From positions 2,232,001 through 2,296,000 of the forward strand of contig NZ_CP011853.1 of NCBI RefSeq assembly GCF_001305675.1: a DNA stretch of 64,000 nucleotides, written 5' to 3'. Positions 39,084 through 48,507 of the stretch are shown here, piece after piece. Origin of the DNA: Gordonia phthalatica (lineage in GTDB: Bacteria; Actinomycetota; Actinomycetes; Mycobacteriales; Mycobacteriaceae). Both the position numbers and the translations under genes were made by a program. A model generated the notes under the pieces. The model was not told the origin of the DNA. It was given only the letters and a program-made list of their open reading frames with translations, and ran no database searches. Numbering within the stretch: the stretch's first letter is position 1; every line of letters begins with the position of its first letter.

Positions 39084-39855
39084 AACCGGAGACCGCCGTC
39101 CCGCCTACCGTGCCGTGGTGACCGCTGTCAGTGATCTGACGCCGCGGATGCGCCGACTGACTCTCGCCGCGCCTGACCTAGGCACTCTGGTCCCCACCGG
39201 TCCCGACGAGTATGTCGGCCTCCTGATGGGACGCCACCCCGGTCATCGCATCGCGCTGCCCGAGCACGGCGTGCACCCGAACATCCGCGCTGCCGTGGCC
39301 GCCGTCGACGCCGAACACCGGCCCGTACTGCGTTGGTACACCGTCCGCGCACACCGTCCCGAAGTCGGCGAGATCGACGTCGACATCGTGCTCCACGGCG
39401 ACTCCGGGCCGGGCAGTCGATTCGCAACGTCCGCCGCTGTCGGGACGCGGCTCGGAATCACCGAGGGCTCGGCATTGTTCGATTCACGCCCCCGCGGCGT
39501 GGTGTGGGTGGTCGGCGACGAGACCGCGATCCCGGCAATCGCCAGGATCGTCGAGTGCAGTGACGCCGCGACCACCGTGCACGCGGTCGTCGAGACCGAG
39601 TCCGCGGCCGACGTCCTCCCGCTCGACTCCTGTGCATCGCAGACATGGGTGACGCGGGGCGCCGATCGCCCCGGCACCGCCATGCTCGACGCAGTTCGGG
39701 CGGCAGCCGTTCCGCTCGACATCGACGCCGTCTGGGTGTGCGGCGAGCAGGCCGCCGTGGCCGCAGTGCGCAGGCACCTGGTTGGAGAACGCGGCGTTCC
39801 GCCCGCCCGGATCACCTTCTCCGGCTATTGGCGCCTGGGGCGGAGCCGCGGCTGA
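39073..39855 (+). CDS. Siderophore-interacting protein (ViuB-like FAD/NAD(P)H ferric reductase)
   Basis: This 260-residue protein has an FAD-binding region with the RWYTVRAHRPEVGEID segment (R-x-Y-T type flavin motif). A C-terminal NAD(P)H-binding region follows (VVWVVGDETAIPAIARIV, AVWVCGEQAAVAAVRRHL). It should release iron from the imported siderophore by reduction in the cytoplasm. The GTG start overlaps the permease stop by eleven bases, so it is the last gene of the IdeR-controlled operon. Confidence 0.9.
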   Translation: MGTETGDRRPAYRAVVTAVSDLTPRMRRLTLAAPDLGTLVPTGPDEYVGLLMGRHPGHRIALPEHGVHPNIRAAVAAVDAEHRPVLRWYTVRAHRPEVGEIDVDIVLHGDSGPGSRFATSAAVGTRLGITEGSALFDSRPRGVVWVVGDETAIPAIARIVECSDAATTVHAVVETESAADVLPLDSCASQTWVTRGADRPGTAMLDAVRAAAVPLDIDAVWVCGEQAAVAAVRRHLVGERGVPPARITFSGYWRLGRSRG

Positions 39856-39870
39856 CGGAGATACGGAGGT

Positions 39871-40380
39871 TCAGACGCCGAACGCCGACGGGTAGCGGAC
39901 CGTCCCCGCCGGGACCTGCGCGTCGTCGGACAGGGGCATCGCCATGAAGGCCTCGTCGGGAACCTCGAAACCGGCGGTGACGCCGAATCGGGAGGCAGGC
40001 ACGAAGCCGAAGCGCGGGTAGTAGTCGGCGTGACCGAGCACGATCACCGATGCCTCGCCCCTCCGGCGCGCGGCATCCAGAACCGCTTCGATGACCGCGG
40101 TGCCGACGCCGGTGCCCTGATCAGCGGGCAGCACCGAGCAGGGTGCCAACGCGAGGGAGTCGGCGCCGTCGACGTGGCAGCGCGTCAGTAGCGCGTGACC
40201 GATCACCACGCCGTCGCGCTCGGCGACGAACGAGAGCCCGTCGAGCCACGCGGCCGAGTCGGCGCGCAGCGCCTCAACCAGGTCGGCCTCGTCGGGCGAT
40301 GGAAAGGCGGCGACGGTGACGGCGCGGATTCCGGCGACATCGGCGGCGGTCTCCGGACGGACGGTCCAGGGGCGCGTCAT
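39871..40380 (-). CDS. GNAT-family N-acetyltransferase
   Basis: This 169-residue protein has the GNAT fold with the acetyl-CoA loop PADQGTGVGTAVIEAVLDAA. It resembles YhbS-like acetyltransferases (VLGHADYYPRFGFVPAS). The substrate is unknown. It follows the BluB-like gene on the same strand by 13 bases and converges on the siderophore operon. Confidence 0.85.
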   Translation of the reverse strand: MTRPWTVRPETAADVAGIRAVTVAAFPSPDEADLVEALRADSAAWLDGLSFVAERDGVVIGHALLTRCHVDGADSLALAPCSVLPADQGTGVGTAVIEAVLDAARRRGEASVIVLGHADYYPRFGFVPASRFGVTAGFEVPDEAFMAMPLSDDAQVPAGTVRYPSAFGV

Positions 40381-40393
40381 AAAGATGGGCCTC

Positions 40394-41044
40394 TCAGCGG
40401 ACGAAGTAGCGGGCACGCGGGTCGGTGCGGGCCTGCCAGCCCGCGCGTTCCAGTTCGGGCGTCGACTCCACCTGCACCGGGTACCCGAGGCAGAGGTAGG
40501 CGACGAAGCGCCAGCCGTCGGGGACGTCGAGGGCGGCACACACATCGTCCGGTTCGACGATCGAGATCCAGCCGACACCCACCCCGCGGGCCCGAGCCGC
40601 CAGCCAGAGGCTGCCGATGGCGGTCACCACCGAGTAGGCGAGCGTCTCCGGCATGGTCTGGCGACCCAGACCGTGGCCCTGCGCGGTGCCGTCTTCGCAG
40701 AACACCGCGATGTGGACCGGCGCCTGATCCAACCCGGCGAGCTTCAACGACAGATACTTCTGGGCCCGCTCACCGCGGTAGCCGTTCAGGGCGTCGGCGT
40801 TGCACCGCATGAAGGTCTCTTTGACGACGGCTCGAGGCTCCGGCGACCGCACGTCCACCCACCGCCACGGCTGGCTGTTGCCGACCGACGGCGAGAGCTC
40901 CGCCGACCGCAGGATGCCTTCGACCACGTCATCGTCGATGGGATCCGTCTTGAAGTGGCGGACGTCGCGCCGCCACCGCAGGAGCTCGTCGAAGGCCTCG
41001 ATGAACTGGTCTCCGAAGTGCCCTTCGACCGGGTTCATCGTCAT
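40394..41044 (-). CDS. bluB: BluB-like 5,6-dimethylbenzimidazole synthase/nitroreductase-fold protein
   Basis: This 216-residue flavoprotein has the nitroreductase fold. Its FMN-contacting segments match BluB: FDELLRWRRDVRHFKTDPI, SPSVGNSQPWRWV and VGVGWISIVEPDDV. BluB converts FMNH2 to 5,6-dimethylbenzimidazole, the lower ligand of cobalamin. The residue equivalent to the catalytic Asp of BluB could not be confirmed by eye, so a related nitroreductase is possible. The ATG at 41044 is chosen; a second ATG is two codons downstream. No other cobalamin gene is adjacent. Confidence 0.75.
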   Translation of the reverse strand: MTMNPVEGHFGDQFIEAFDELLRWRRDVRHFKTDPIDDDVVEGILRSAELSPSVGNSQPWRWVDVRSPEPRAVVKETFMRCNADALNGYRGERAQKYLSLKLAGLDQAPVHIAVFCEDGTAQGHGLGRQTMPETLAYSVVTAIGSLWLAARARGVGVGWISIVEPDDVCAALDVPDGWRFVAYLCLGYPVQVESTPELERAGWQARTDPRARYFVR

Positions 41045-41165
41045 CACTTCGCCATCGCTCCCGTGCTCGTCGTCCCGGCGCTGTCCGCGCCCTTCTCGAA
41101 AGCCCATGCTATCCGGCGGCCCGTTTCAGCGGCGAATCGATTCCACCGACGGCACACTGAATCTC

Positions 41166-42287
41166 GTGACTGCTGCCGTGCGACTGATTCCGCCCGCCCC
41201 CGATCCCGACGACGGGCTGATCCGCCTGCGCGGCGAAGTCCGCGACTTCGTCGCCGAGCAGCGCGCGGCCGGGAGTTTCTCACCGACCGTCGACTGCTGG
41301 ATGACCGGCGTCGACCTCGACTTCACCCGCGCCCTGGTCGAGCGCGGCTGGATCGGAATGACGATCCCGGTCGAGTACGGCGGGCACGGTCGGACGTTCA
41401 TGGAGCGCTTCGTCGTCACCGAGGAACTGCTGGCAGCCGGGGCGCCGGTGGCGGCGCACTGGATCGCCGACCGACAGATGGCGCCGTCGATCCTGAAGTA
41501 CGGGACGGAGGCGCAGAAGCGGGAGTTCCTGCCCCGCATCGCCGACGCGACGTGCCTGTGGGCCATCGGCATGAGCGAACCGGACTCCGGATCGGATCTC
41601 GCGAGCGTCCGCACCCGCGCCGCCCGCGTCGACGGCGGCTGGCGGATCGCGGGCACCAAGGTCTGGACGTCGGGCGCGCACCTGGCTCAGCGGTTGATGA
41701 CACTCGCACGGACCGCGCCCGTGGATCCGAGCGATCGCCACGCGGGACTCAGTCAGTTCATCGTCGATCTCGCCGCCCCCGGCGTCACGGTCCGCCCGAT
41801 CGTGTCGATGAACGGAGCGCATCACTTCAACGAGGTGATCCTCGACGACGTCCTCGTGCCCGACGACATGGTCTTCGGTGAGATCGGCCGCGGCTGGCAG
41901 CAGGTGACCTCGGAGCTGAGCTTCGAACGCAGTGGTCCCGAACGCGTGCTCTCCACGTTTCCGGTGCTGCAGGCCTGCGTCGATCGGCCCGACGCATCCG
42001 TCGGAGCACTGGTCGCACGCGTCGCCGGCCTGCATCAGATGTCGGAGTCGGTGGCGGGAGCGTTGAGTAGGGGAGAGTCGGCGAACATCCCCGCCGCCGT
42101 CGTCAAAGTGCTCGGCACCGCCGCCGAGGGCGACATCGCCGACGCCGCCGATCTCCTGTCCGACGACGATCCGGCGTTCGCGGCGGTGGTCGCGCGCGGC
42201 GTCGACCAACTGCCGGGCTTCACGATCCGGGGCGGCAGCAGCGAAGTCCTGCACGGTGTGATCGCCCGGGAATTGGGGCTGCGGTGA
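41166..42287 (+). CDS. Acyl-CoA dehydrogenase, first of a pair
   Basis: This 373-residue flavoprotein has the ACAD plan: IPVEYGGHGRTFMERFVV, the FAD-contacting ATCLWAIGMSEPDSGSDLAS and WRIAGTKVWTSGA, and the C-terminal IRGGSSEVLHGVIARELGL. The adjacent overlapping gene encodes a second, shorter ACAD, as in the alpha2-beta2 FadE pairs used for steroid and other bulky acyl-CoAs. The GTG at 41166 is supported by the family N-terminus. The substrate is unknown. Confidence 0.88.
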   Translation: MTAAVRLIPPAPDPDDGLIRLRGEVRDFVAEQRAAGSFSPTVDCWMTGVDLDFTRALVERGWIGMTIPVEYGGHGRTFMERFVVTEELLAAGAPVAAHWIADRQMAPSILKYGTEAQKREFLPRIADATCLWAIGMSEPDSGSDLASVRTRAARVDGGWRIAGTKVWTSGAHLAQRLMTLARTAPVDPSDRHAGLSQFIVDLAAPGVTVRPIVSMNGAHHFNEVILDDVLVPDDMVFGEIGRGWQQVTSELSFERSGPERVLSTFPVLQACVDRPDASVGALVARVAGLHQMSESVAGALSRGESANIPAAVVKVLGTAAEGDIADAADLLSDDDPAFAAVVARGVDQLPGFTIRGGSSEVLHGVIARELGLR

Positions 42288-43318
42288 ACGGGGCAGCGAT
42301 GAATGGGGCAGCGATGAACCGGGTGGATCCGGACCTGACCGCGATGATCGACTCCGTCTTCACCGCCCACCGCGGCGAACACGACTCGACGCCTGTGCTG
42401 GACCGTGAGCTGTGGGCTCGACTCGACGAGCTCGGTCTGATCCGGCTGACCGGGGACGAGCGGGTCGGCGGTTCCGGCGCCGGCTGGTGGGAGGCCACCG
42501 AACTGCTGACTGCCGCCGCCCGGCACGGCGTGCGGCTCCCGCTCGGCGAACACGACCTCCTCGCGTGCGCCCTGCTCGACGAGGCCGGACTTCCGTCCGA
42601 CGACGGCCTCGTCCGGACCATCGCCTTCGCGGACGCGACCGGGGTCGCGCACCGGGTGCCGTGGGCCGACGGCGTCGATCGGGTGGTCGTGGTGCGCGGG
42701 GACGCCGGTGTCGCCGACGTCGACCCGGCGGCCTGCGATCTGCAGCCCGGGAGCAACCTGATCGGCGAACCGAGGCCGTCGCTCCGGCTCGCCGACGACA
42801 CCGCCGTCCGACCGGTCGACGCCGGTGCCGTCGCCCGCACGCGGTTGAAGTACGCGCTCGTCCGCGGCGTTCAGGTCTGCGCGGCGCTGGATCGGGCCGT
42901 CGAGCTCGCGATCGAGCACACACGCGTCCGCGTGCAGTTCGGTCGTCCGCTCGCCCGCCAGCAGGCGGTGCAGGGTCTGGTGTCACGAGCAGCGGCCGAG
43001 GCCGCGCTCGCCCGCACCGCCACCGAGACCGCGATCGCCGACGCCGTCCGCAGCGAATGGTCGAGCGACCGCCTGCCGTTCCTGATCGCGGTCGCTCGGT
43101 CGTGTGCCGGACACGCGGCGTCGGTGGTCGTGCGGAACACCCACCAGGTGCACGGCGCCATCGGCACCACGCGGGAGCACCGCCTGCACGAGTACACCCG
43201 CGCCGCCCTGGCGTGGCGCGGTGAGGCCGGATCGGTCGCCGACTGGGACCGGCGGGTGCAGGCGGCGGCGACGGAAGTCGGATCGTCCGGCCTCTGGACT
43301 CTCATCTCCGGACGCTAG
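42284..43318 (+). CDS. Acyl-CoA dehydrogenase, second of a pair
   Basis: This protein of up to 344 residues is a divergent ACAD that lacks the classic middle-domain motifs. It keeps the C-terminal domain (RVQFGRPLARQQAVQGLVS, THQVHGAIGTTREHRLHEYT). This is common in the smaller subunit of heteromeric FadE pairs. The first codons repeat MNGAA twice, giving three possible starts: GTG 42284 (overlapping the upstream stop), ATG 42299 and ATG 42314. It ends before a palindromic repeat. Confidence 0.85.
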   Translation: MNGAAMNGAAMNRVDPDLTAMIDSVFTAHRGEHDSTPVLDRELWARLDELGLIRLTGDERVGGSGAGWWEATELLTAAARHGVRLPLGEHDLLACALLDEAGLPSDDGLVRTIAFADATGVAHRVPWADGVDRVVVVRGDAGVADVDPAACDLQPGSNLIGEPRPSLRLADDTAVRPVDAGAVARTRLKYALVRGVQVCAALDRAVELAIEHTRVRVQFGRPLARQQAVQGLVSRAAAEAALARTATETAIADAVRSEWSSDRLPFLIAVARSCAGHAASVVVRNTHQVHGAIGTTREHRLHEYTRAALAWRGEAGSVADWDRRVQAAATEVGSSGLWTLISGR

Positions 43319-43420
43319 CCGCCGATATCGCTGAAACGTGCCCCACGGTCGACGGCGCACGGACGGACAGGGTCGCCTGCAGCACCCGGAGAGAGGTTGC
43401 CGCACCATGTGTCGACCAGT

Positions 43421-43519
43421 GGCACCACTTGTGTTTCTCGCACTCGGTCGCGACCGAGTGCGAGAACCACAGGTGGTGCGACTCGCCTCAGAGTGGTGCG
43501 GGAAGGCCACCTCAGCTAG
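43421..43519. repeat. Palindromic intergenic repeat, copy B
   Basis: A near-perfect palindrome of about 60 bases (43422-43480) is centred on CACTCGGTCGCGACCGAGTG, with extension 43481-43519. The whole block matches the repeat at 13984-14082 in inverted orientation. It lies between the convergent ACAD and NRPS genes. The 210-base gap shows nothing else. Confidence 0.88.
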
Positions 43520-43528
43520 GGGTTTCGA

Positions 43529-46500
43529 TCATGTCGCCCCGATCCGGTCGGCGAAGGCCTCGGCCAGTCCTGATGCGGCGGCGACGTCGAACAATGCCGT
43601 GGCGTAGAGCAGTTCCACGTGCCCGGGGGAGTCAGGCCTCGGCGGCACCACCGAGAAATGCAGGTCGCAGTGGGCCAGCGGCACCGGCAGCGGGGTGATC
43701 GCATCGGTCGGCAGCGGGTCGTCGACGGTCAGCATCACCTGAAACAGTGGATGCCGGTCCGGTCGGTCGGCCTGCAACGCGTCGACGATCGTCGTGAATG
43801 CCGTCGTCGAATGGGAGAAGGCCGCATCCTCGGCGCGTCGCACGGCGTCGACGGTCTCGGCGAGCGTCGGTGCCACCGGGCAGGGAACCGGGACCGTGTG
43901 GACGAACATGCCGACGGTCTTCGCGAAGCGGCCGTCGTCGCGGCCGGACACCAGCGCGCCGATGGTCACGGTGTCGGTGTCCGCGTCGGCGGCGAGCATC
44001 GTCGCGAGGGCGGCGCGCAGCACGGTCAGCACCGACACGCGTCGTTCGGCCGCGACGTCGACGAGGCCGGTCCACCGGTCAGCGGACAGACGTGCGCGGA
44101 CACGTGCGCCGTCCGAGCGCCACCGCGGGGGCCGCGGTTGGGCTGCCGGGAGGCAGAGGATCCGGTCGATGTCGACGGTCGAGCGGACGTGCTCCACATC
44201 GGCCGCTCGACGTTCGTCGGCGCGAGCATCCGCCATGATCGCGTACTCCCGATAGGTCGCCCGTTCCGCGTCGCCGCCGCCCACCAGTCCGGACAGGAGC
44301 AGCGCGAGGGAGGCCCCGTCGACGGCGAGGTGGTGCACGGCCACCGCGACGTGGAACCGGTCGTCGGTCGCCGCCACCCCGACGCGCAGTGGGTAGCGGT
44401 GCGCCAAATCCATGGTCCGGTGCAGGTGACGCCGCGCCCACTCGGGGTTCGCGGGATCGAGCACGTCGATCGACCATTTCGCCGGATCGGGCGCCGCGTC
44501 CACCACGAACTGACCGTCGTCGGTCGTCACCGACCGCAGCATCTCGTGCCTGCAGAGGAGGTCGGCGACCGCCGCGCGGATCGCGGCGACGTCGACGGTC
44601 GGCGGCAGCGCGATCGTGAACGCGATGAGGTGTTCGATGCCGTGGCGTCGTCGATAGACGTCCCGTTGTGCGGGCGCGAGCGGCACCGGGACCCCGGGCG
44701 CGGGAACATCAGAGGAGGGGACCGGCCGGGCGGATCGGGACGTCGATCCCGAACGCACCTGGGCGGCGAGCCGCTTCGGGGTCGCGGCTGCGAAGACGTC
44801 CCGGACGCCGACATCCAGACCGGCCGCCGACAGGTGGGCGGCGACCGCCGTGGCGATCAGCGAATCACCGCCGAGGTGGAAGAAGTCGTCGTCCACGCCG
44901 ATCCCGCGGCGCCCGAGCGCAGCCTCGAACGCGGCGACGACGACGGTCTCGGTTTCGGTTCGCGGCCCCCGGTACGCGGAGGCCGCGTGGATCTGCGGTG
45001 CGGGCAGGCGGCCGCGGTCCACCTTCCGGTTCACGGTGAGCGGCAGCTCGTCGAGAACGGTGAAGGTCGACGGCACCGACGCCGCGGGAAGCGCGGCGGT
45101 GAGAGCGGCGCGCAGGCGGCGGGGCAGGTCGTCCGCCGCGACGTCGGCGGCCGCCACGCCGTAGAAGTGAAGGCGGTGTCCGAGATCGCTGCGCCGAGCG
45201 ACGGTGACGCACTCGCTGACGAGGCCGGAGTCCACGGCGATCCGGTCCACCTCGGCGGGTTCGACGCGGACCCCGCGGATCTTCACCTGATGGTCGTCTC
45301 GGCCGAGGAAACGGAGGCCGCCGTTCGGATCGAGCCGTACCCGGTCTCCCGTCCGGTACATCCGCTCGCCGGGTGCGTCCGGGTTCGCGACGAATCGACT
45401 CGCGGTGGCGTCCGGCCGGTTCAGTACCCCGAGTCCCACGGCCGGGCCCGAGACGTACAGGTCTCCGTCGCCGCCGGACGGGACCGGTCGCAGTCGTGCG
45501 TCGCGGACCGACAGGCGGACGCCGACCATCGGATCGCCCAGGGGCACCGACGTTTCCGCCGAGTCCGCGGCGATCGGTCCGGTCAGCGTGACGCTGCAGG
45601 TGGTCTCGGTGGGTCCGTAGGCGCACCTGACCGCCGAGCGCCGCGCCCACCGACGCATCAGCGGCGCCGGACAGACGTCGCCGCCGACGATCAGGTGGGA
45701 CACCGTCTCCGCGCTCTCGCTCGGAACGGTCGCCAGAGCGGCCGGAGTGATGAACAGATGCGTGACGCGGTTTCGGGTCAGGAAGTCGCCCAGTTCGTCA
45801 CCACCGCGGATGTGGTCGGGGACCACGACGAGCGCGGCGCCGACCCGCGCCGCCGCCAGCATCTCGACGATCGCGGTGTCGAAGCCCGGTGACGCGAGAT
45901 GCGCGACGACGCTGGTCTCGTCCATCCCGTAGGCGGTGTCGACGGTGGCCGCCAGACCGGCGACGCCCGTGTGCGTCACGACGATGCCCTTCGGGGAACC
46001 GGTGGTGCCGGACGTGTAGAGGAGGTAGGCGGGCGCTCCGACGGGAACGGTCGCGAGTGCGACGGTCCCGGCGCCGGTGGGTGCGCAGGCGCGCAGATCC
46101 CGTTCGGTCAGGATCACGGCGGGATCGGCATCGTCGAGCATCATCCGCTGCCGGGGCTCGGGGAGGGCGCGATCCACGGGGAGCACGCACATCCCCGCGG
46201 CGGCGATCGCGTGCGCGGCGATGACAGTGTGCACCGATCGGTGACACACGACGGCGACCACGTCGCCCGGCCGCGCGCGGGCCCTGAGTTCGGCGGTGAC
46301 GCCCGCCGCGCGCTCGGCGAGCTGCCGGTGGGTCAGCACCTCGTCACCGTCGACGACGGCCTGCCGGTCGCTGTACCGCCGGGACCAGTACACGTCGGCC
46401 AGGTGCGCGGGTGCGTCGGCCGGCACGGACGGTCCGTCGAGGCTCCCGCTCGCGGGCAGGTGCAGCCTGCCGAGAAGAGTGTCGGGATCCGACAACAGCA

Positions 46501-47773
46501 GAGCGTCGACGCCGGCGAGCAGGTGAGCCAGGAGCGCCTCGCCGGCCCGGGCCGGATGTGCAGCGGGGTTCGTCTCGATCTCCACCCGCAGGCTGTCCCG
46601 CCGTCCCGGATAGACGTTGATGTTGAGGTCCGCGACCGGTCCCGTCGACAGGACCCGAAAGGCTGCGTCGAAGCCGTCTCCGAGCGAGATGCGCGGCGGC
46701 GCGGGGAGGATGTTGACGACCGGGCCGATGCGAACCGGGAGGCCTCCGCCGCCCGACCGCCCCGCGTCCGCGAGGATCGCCTCATAGCGGTACTGCTGAT
46801 GCCGCAGTGCTCCCGACATCGTCGCCGCCACCGCACGGAGATGGGCGTCGACGGTGCTGTCGGGATCGTCGTCGATGATGATCGGCAGCAGGTTCGACAT
46901 CGTGCCCGGTGCGGCGCGCAGGGCCGCGCTGGTCCTTGCGGACGTCACGAGGGTGAGGGGGACGCGTCGCCGCGCCCGCAGTCGCGCCAGAAGCAGCGCG
47001 CCCGCGGCCAGCAGGACGACGATGGTCGGGACGCCCGCCCGACCCGCGACCTCACCGATCCCATCGAATCGGGCCCGGTCCAGGTCACGACCGACGACGT
47101 GCCTGCGCACGGTGAAGGCCGTATCGGAGTCGCCGACGGTCATCGGATCGACGTCGTCGATCGCGGCGGCACGCCAGTGATCGCGATCGAGCTGTTCGCG
47201 TGACGAGCCTCGGTACCGCTCCTCGTGCTCCAGAATCGCGGCGACCGACTGCGGCGCCGGGATGCGGCGGCCGCGATCGGGCCTCTCGTCCGCGTCACCG
47301 TCGACGGCGCGGCGGTACCGGTCCGCGGCATGCCGGATCAACAGTCCCGCACCGTAGCCGTCGAGGAGGATGTGGTGCGCCCGCGCGTACAGGATCCAGC
47401 GGTCGCCGCCGAGGTGAATGAGGACGCAGCGGATCAGCGGCCCCGAGGTGGGCAACGGCGCCTCGGTCTCCTCGGTCATCCATGCCTCGGCGGCGGACAT
47501 CGGATCCGGCTCGTCGGCCATCGAGAGTCGGTGGACGATCGACGGCGTCCCCGACCGGATCTCCAGGTGCGGCCCGTCCGCGTCCGTCACCAGGCGTGCC
47601 GTGGAGGCCTCCATCTCGGCGGTCACCTCGTCGACGATGCGGCACAGGGTGCCAGCGTGGAGCGGGCCGGTGATCTCCAGACATTGGGCGATCGACAACG
47701 GCACGTCGTCGCCGAGGAGCTGCTGGGCGTACCAGAGCGAGAACTGCGCCCGATTGAGGTCGAGTCGGCGCAT
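43529..47773 (-). CDS. Nonribosomal peptide synthetase, C-A-T-C
   Basis: This 1414-residue synthetase has four domains: condensation (about 1-440, active site HHILLDG at 133-139), adenylation (about 455-930), carrier (about 940-1010, Ser971 in LGGDSL) and a second condensation domain (about 1030-1414, HHLAVDG at 1147-1153). In the adenylation domain, A3 is LLYTSGTTGSPKG, A5 is AYGPTETT and the A10 Lys is at 917. The tentative specificity residues read D-T-V-F-I-G-A-C-S-K and match no code I know. There is no thioesterase, reductase, or MbtH or PPTase gene nearby. The ATG at 47773 overlaps the methyltransferase stop. Confidence 0.93.
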   Translation of the reverse strand: MRRLDLNRAQFSLWYAQQLLGDDVPLSIAQCLEITGPLHAGTLCRIVDEVTAEMEASTARLVTDADGPHLEIRSGTPSIVHRLSMADEPDPMSAAEAWMTEETEAPLPTSGPLIRCVLIHLGGDRWILYARAHHILLDGYGAGLLIRHAADRYRRAVDGDADERPDRGRRIPAPQSVAAILEHEERYRGSSREQLDRDHWRAAAIDDVDPMTVGDSDTAFTVRRHVVGRDLDRARFDGIGEVAGRAGVPTIVVLLAAGALLLARLRARRRVPLTLVTSARTSAALRAAPGTMSNLLPIIIDDDPDSTVDAHLRAVAATMSGALRHQQYRYEAILADAGRSGGGGLPVRIGPVVNILPAPPRISLGDGFDAAFRVLSTGPVADLNINVYPGRRDSLRVEIETNPAAHPARAGEALLAHLLAGVDALLLSDPDTLLGRLHLPASGSLDGPSVPADAPAHLADVYWSRRYSDRQAVVDGDEVLTHRQLAERAAGVTAELRARARPGDVVAVVCHRSVHTVIAAHAIAAAGMCVLPVDRALPEPRQRMMLDDADPAVILTERDLRACAPTGAGTVALATVPVGAPAYLLYTSGTTGSPKGIVVTHTGVAGLAATVDTAYGMDETSVVAHLASPGFDTAIVEMLAAARVGAALVVVPDHIRGGDELGDFLTRNRVTHLFITPAALATVPSESAETVSHLIVGGDVCPAPLMRRWARRSAVRCAYGPTETTCSVTLTGPIAADSAETSVPLGDPMVGVRLSVRDARLRPVPSGGDGDLYVSGPAVGLGVLNRPDATASRFVANPDAPGERMYRTGDRVRLDPNGGLRFLGRDDHQVKIRGVRVEPAEVDRIAVDSGLVSECVTVARRSDLGHRLHFYGVAAADVAADDLPRRLRAALTAALPAASVPSTFTVLDELPLTVNRKVDRGRLPAPQIHAASAYRGPRTETETVVVAAFEAALGRRGIGVDDDFFHLGGDSLIATAVAAHLSAAGLDVGVRDVFAAATPKRLAAQVRSGSTSRSARPVPSSDVPAPGVPVPLAPAQRDVYRRRHGIEHLIAFTIALPPTVDVAAIRAAVADLLCRHEMLRSVTTDDGQFVVDAAPDPAKWSIDVLDPANPEWARRHLHRTMDLAHRYPLRVGVAATDDRFHVAVAVHHLAVDGASLALLLSGLVGGGDAERATYREYAIMADARADERRAADVEHVRSTVDIDRILCLPAAQPRPPRWRSDGARVRARLSADRWTGLVDVAAERRVSVLTVLRAALATMLAADADTDTVTIGALVSGRDDGRFAKTVGMFVHTVPVPCPVAPTLAETVDAVRRAEDAAFSHSTTAFTTIVDALQADRPDRHPLFQVMLTVDDPLPTDAITPLPVPLAHCDLHFSVVPPRPDSPGHVELLYATALFDVAAASGLAEAFADRIGAT

Positions 47774-48507
47774 CAGACCTCGGCGTCGCGGACGGCACGG
47801 GTCACCACGAGTCGCTCTGTGCGCTGACCGGGCGCGATGAAGCCGTGCTGTTCGAGCCACTCCGCTCGGGACGCCATCACCGGACCGAACGCCAACGGCA
47901 CCTCGTCCACGATCGCCGCCGAGAATCCGACGAGGTCGAGCCGGTGCACGGTCTGGTCCACACCGCACACATCGGACTGCACCAGCAGGACGCCGCCGCC
48001 CGGTCGGACCCGGGCAGGCAGGGCGTCGATGATCGCGTCGAGGACATCACGGCCGTCGTCGCCGGCGTCCCAGGCGTGACCGGCGGACGCCGTCGGGGGA
48101 GCCGGGATGTAGGGCGGATTCGCGATCACCACGTCGGCGGTCACCGACGCCGGCAGGGCGCGCACGTCGGTGAGCAGCCCGGTCACCGCGACGCCGTTGG
48201 CCGTCGCATTGCCGTCGATCGCGGCGAGGGCTTCGGCGGTGTCGTCCACCGCGGTGACGGTCGCACCGACGAGAGCGGCGCAGATCGACGCGATGCCGCT
48301 GCCGGCGCACAGTTCCAGGACCGTCGTCTCCGCTCGCCCGTCGAGACGGCGTCGGTCCAGTTCGCCGAGCACGGCTCGGCACAGGAGGGCCGAGTCCACC
48401 GACGGCGAGTACACGCCGGGGTGCGCACCGATGACCGGCGCGGGAATCGGCAGCCCCGCGAGCAGTTCCTCGGTCGTCTGCTCGCCGACCGTCCACGCGC
48501 CGATCAT
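47773..48507 (-). CDS. HemK/PrmC-like class I SAM-dependent methyltransferase
   Basis: This 244-residue protein has SAM motif I (VLELCAGSGIASICAAL), an acidic post-I motif (VTAVDDTAEAL) and the catalytic ANPPYIP typical of amino- or amide-N-methyltransferases of the HemK/MTQ2 group. It could act on a protein glutamine or on a small molecule. The ATG at 48507 overlaps the stop of the diiron gene (ATGA), and its stop overlaps the NRPS start, so the three are translationally coupled. Confidence 0.85.
   Translation of the reverse strand: MIGAWTVGEQTTEELLAGLPIPAPVIGAHPGVYSPSVDSALLCRAVLGELDRRRLDGRAETTVLELCAGSGIASICAALVGATVTAVDDTAEALAAIDGNATANGVAVTGLLTDVRALPASVTADVVIANPPYIPAPPTASAGHAWDAGDDGRDVLDAIIDALPARVRPGGGVLLVQSDVCGVDQTVHRLDLVGFSAAIVDEVPLAFGPVMASRAEWLEQHGFIAPGQRTERLVVTRAVRDAEV

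Noticed and set aside
43619..45892. A 757-codon open frame on the + strand opposite the NRPS gene
   Set aside because: It is Arg/Gly/Asp/Val-rich antisense of the NRPS, without family motifs. High GC leaves many such antisense frames open.
43529..47773. NRPS as the siderophore synthetase for the nearby uptake locus
   Set aside because: The first C domain recalls EntF/DhbF types, but there is no thioesterase, no aryl-acid or hydroxamate gene and no iron box at the NRPS operon. The two loci are separated by unrelated genes.
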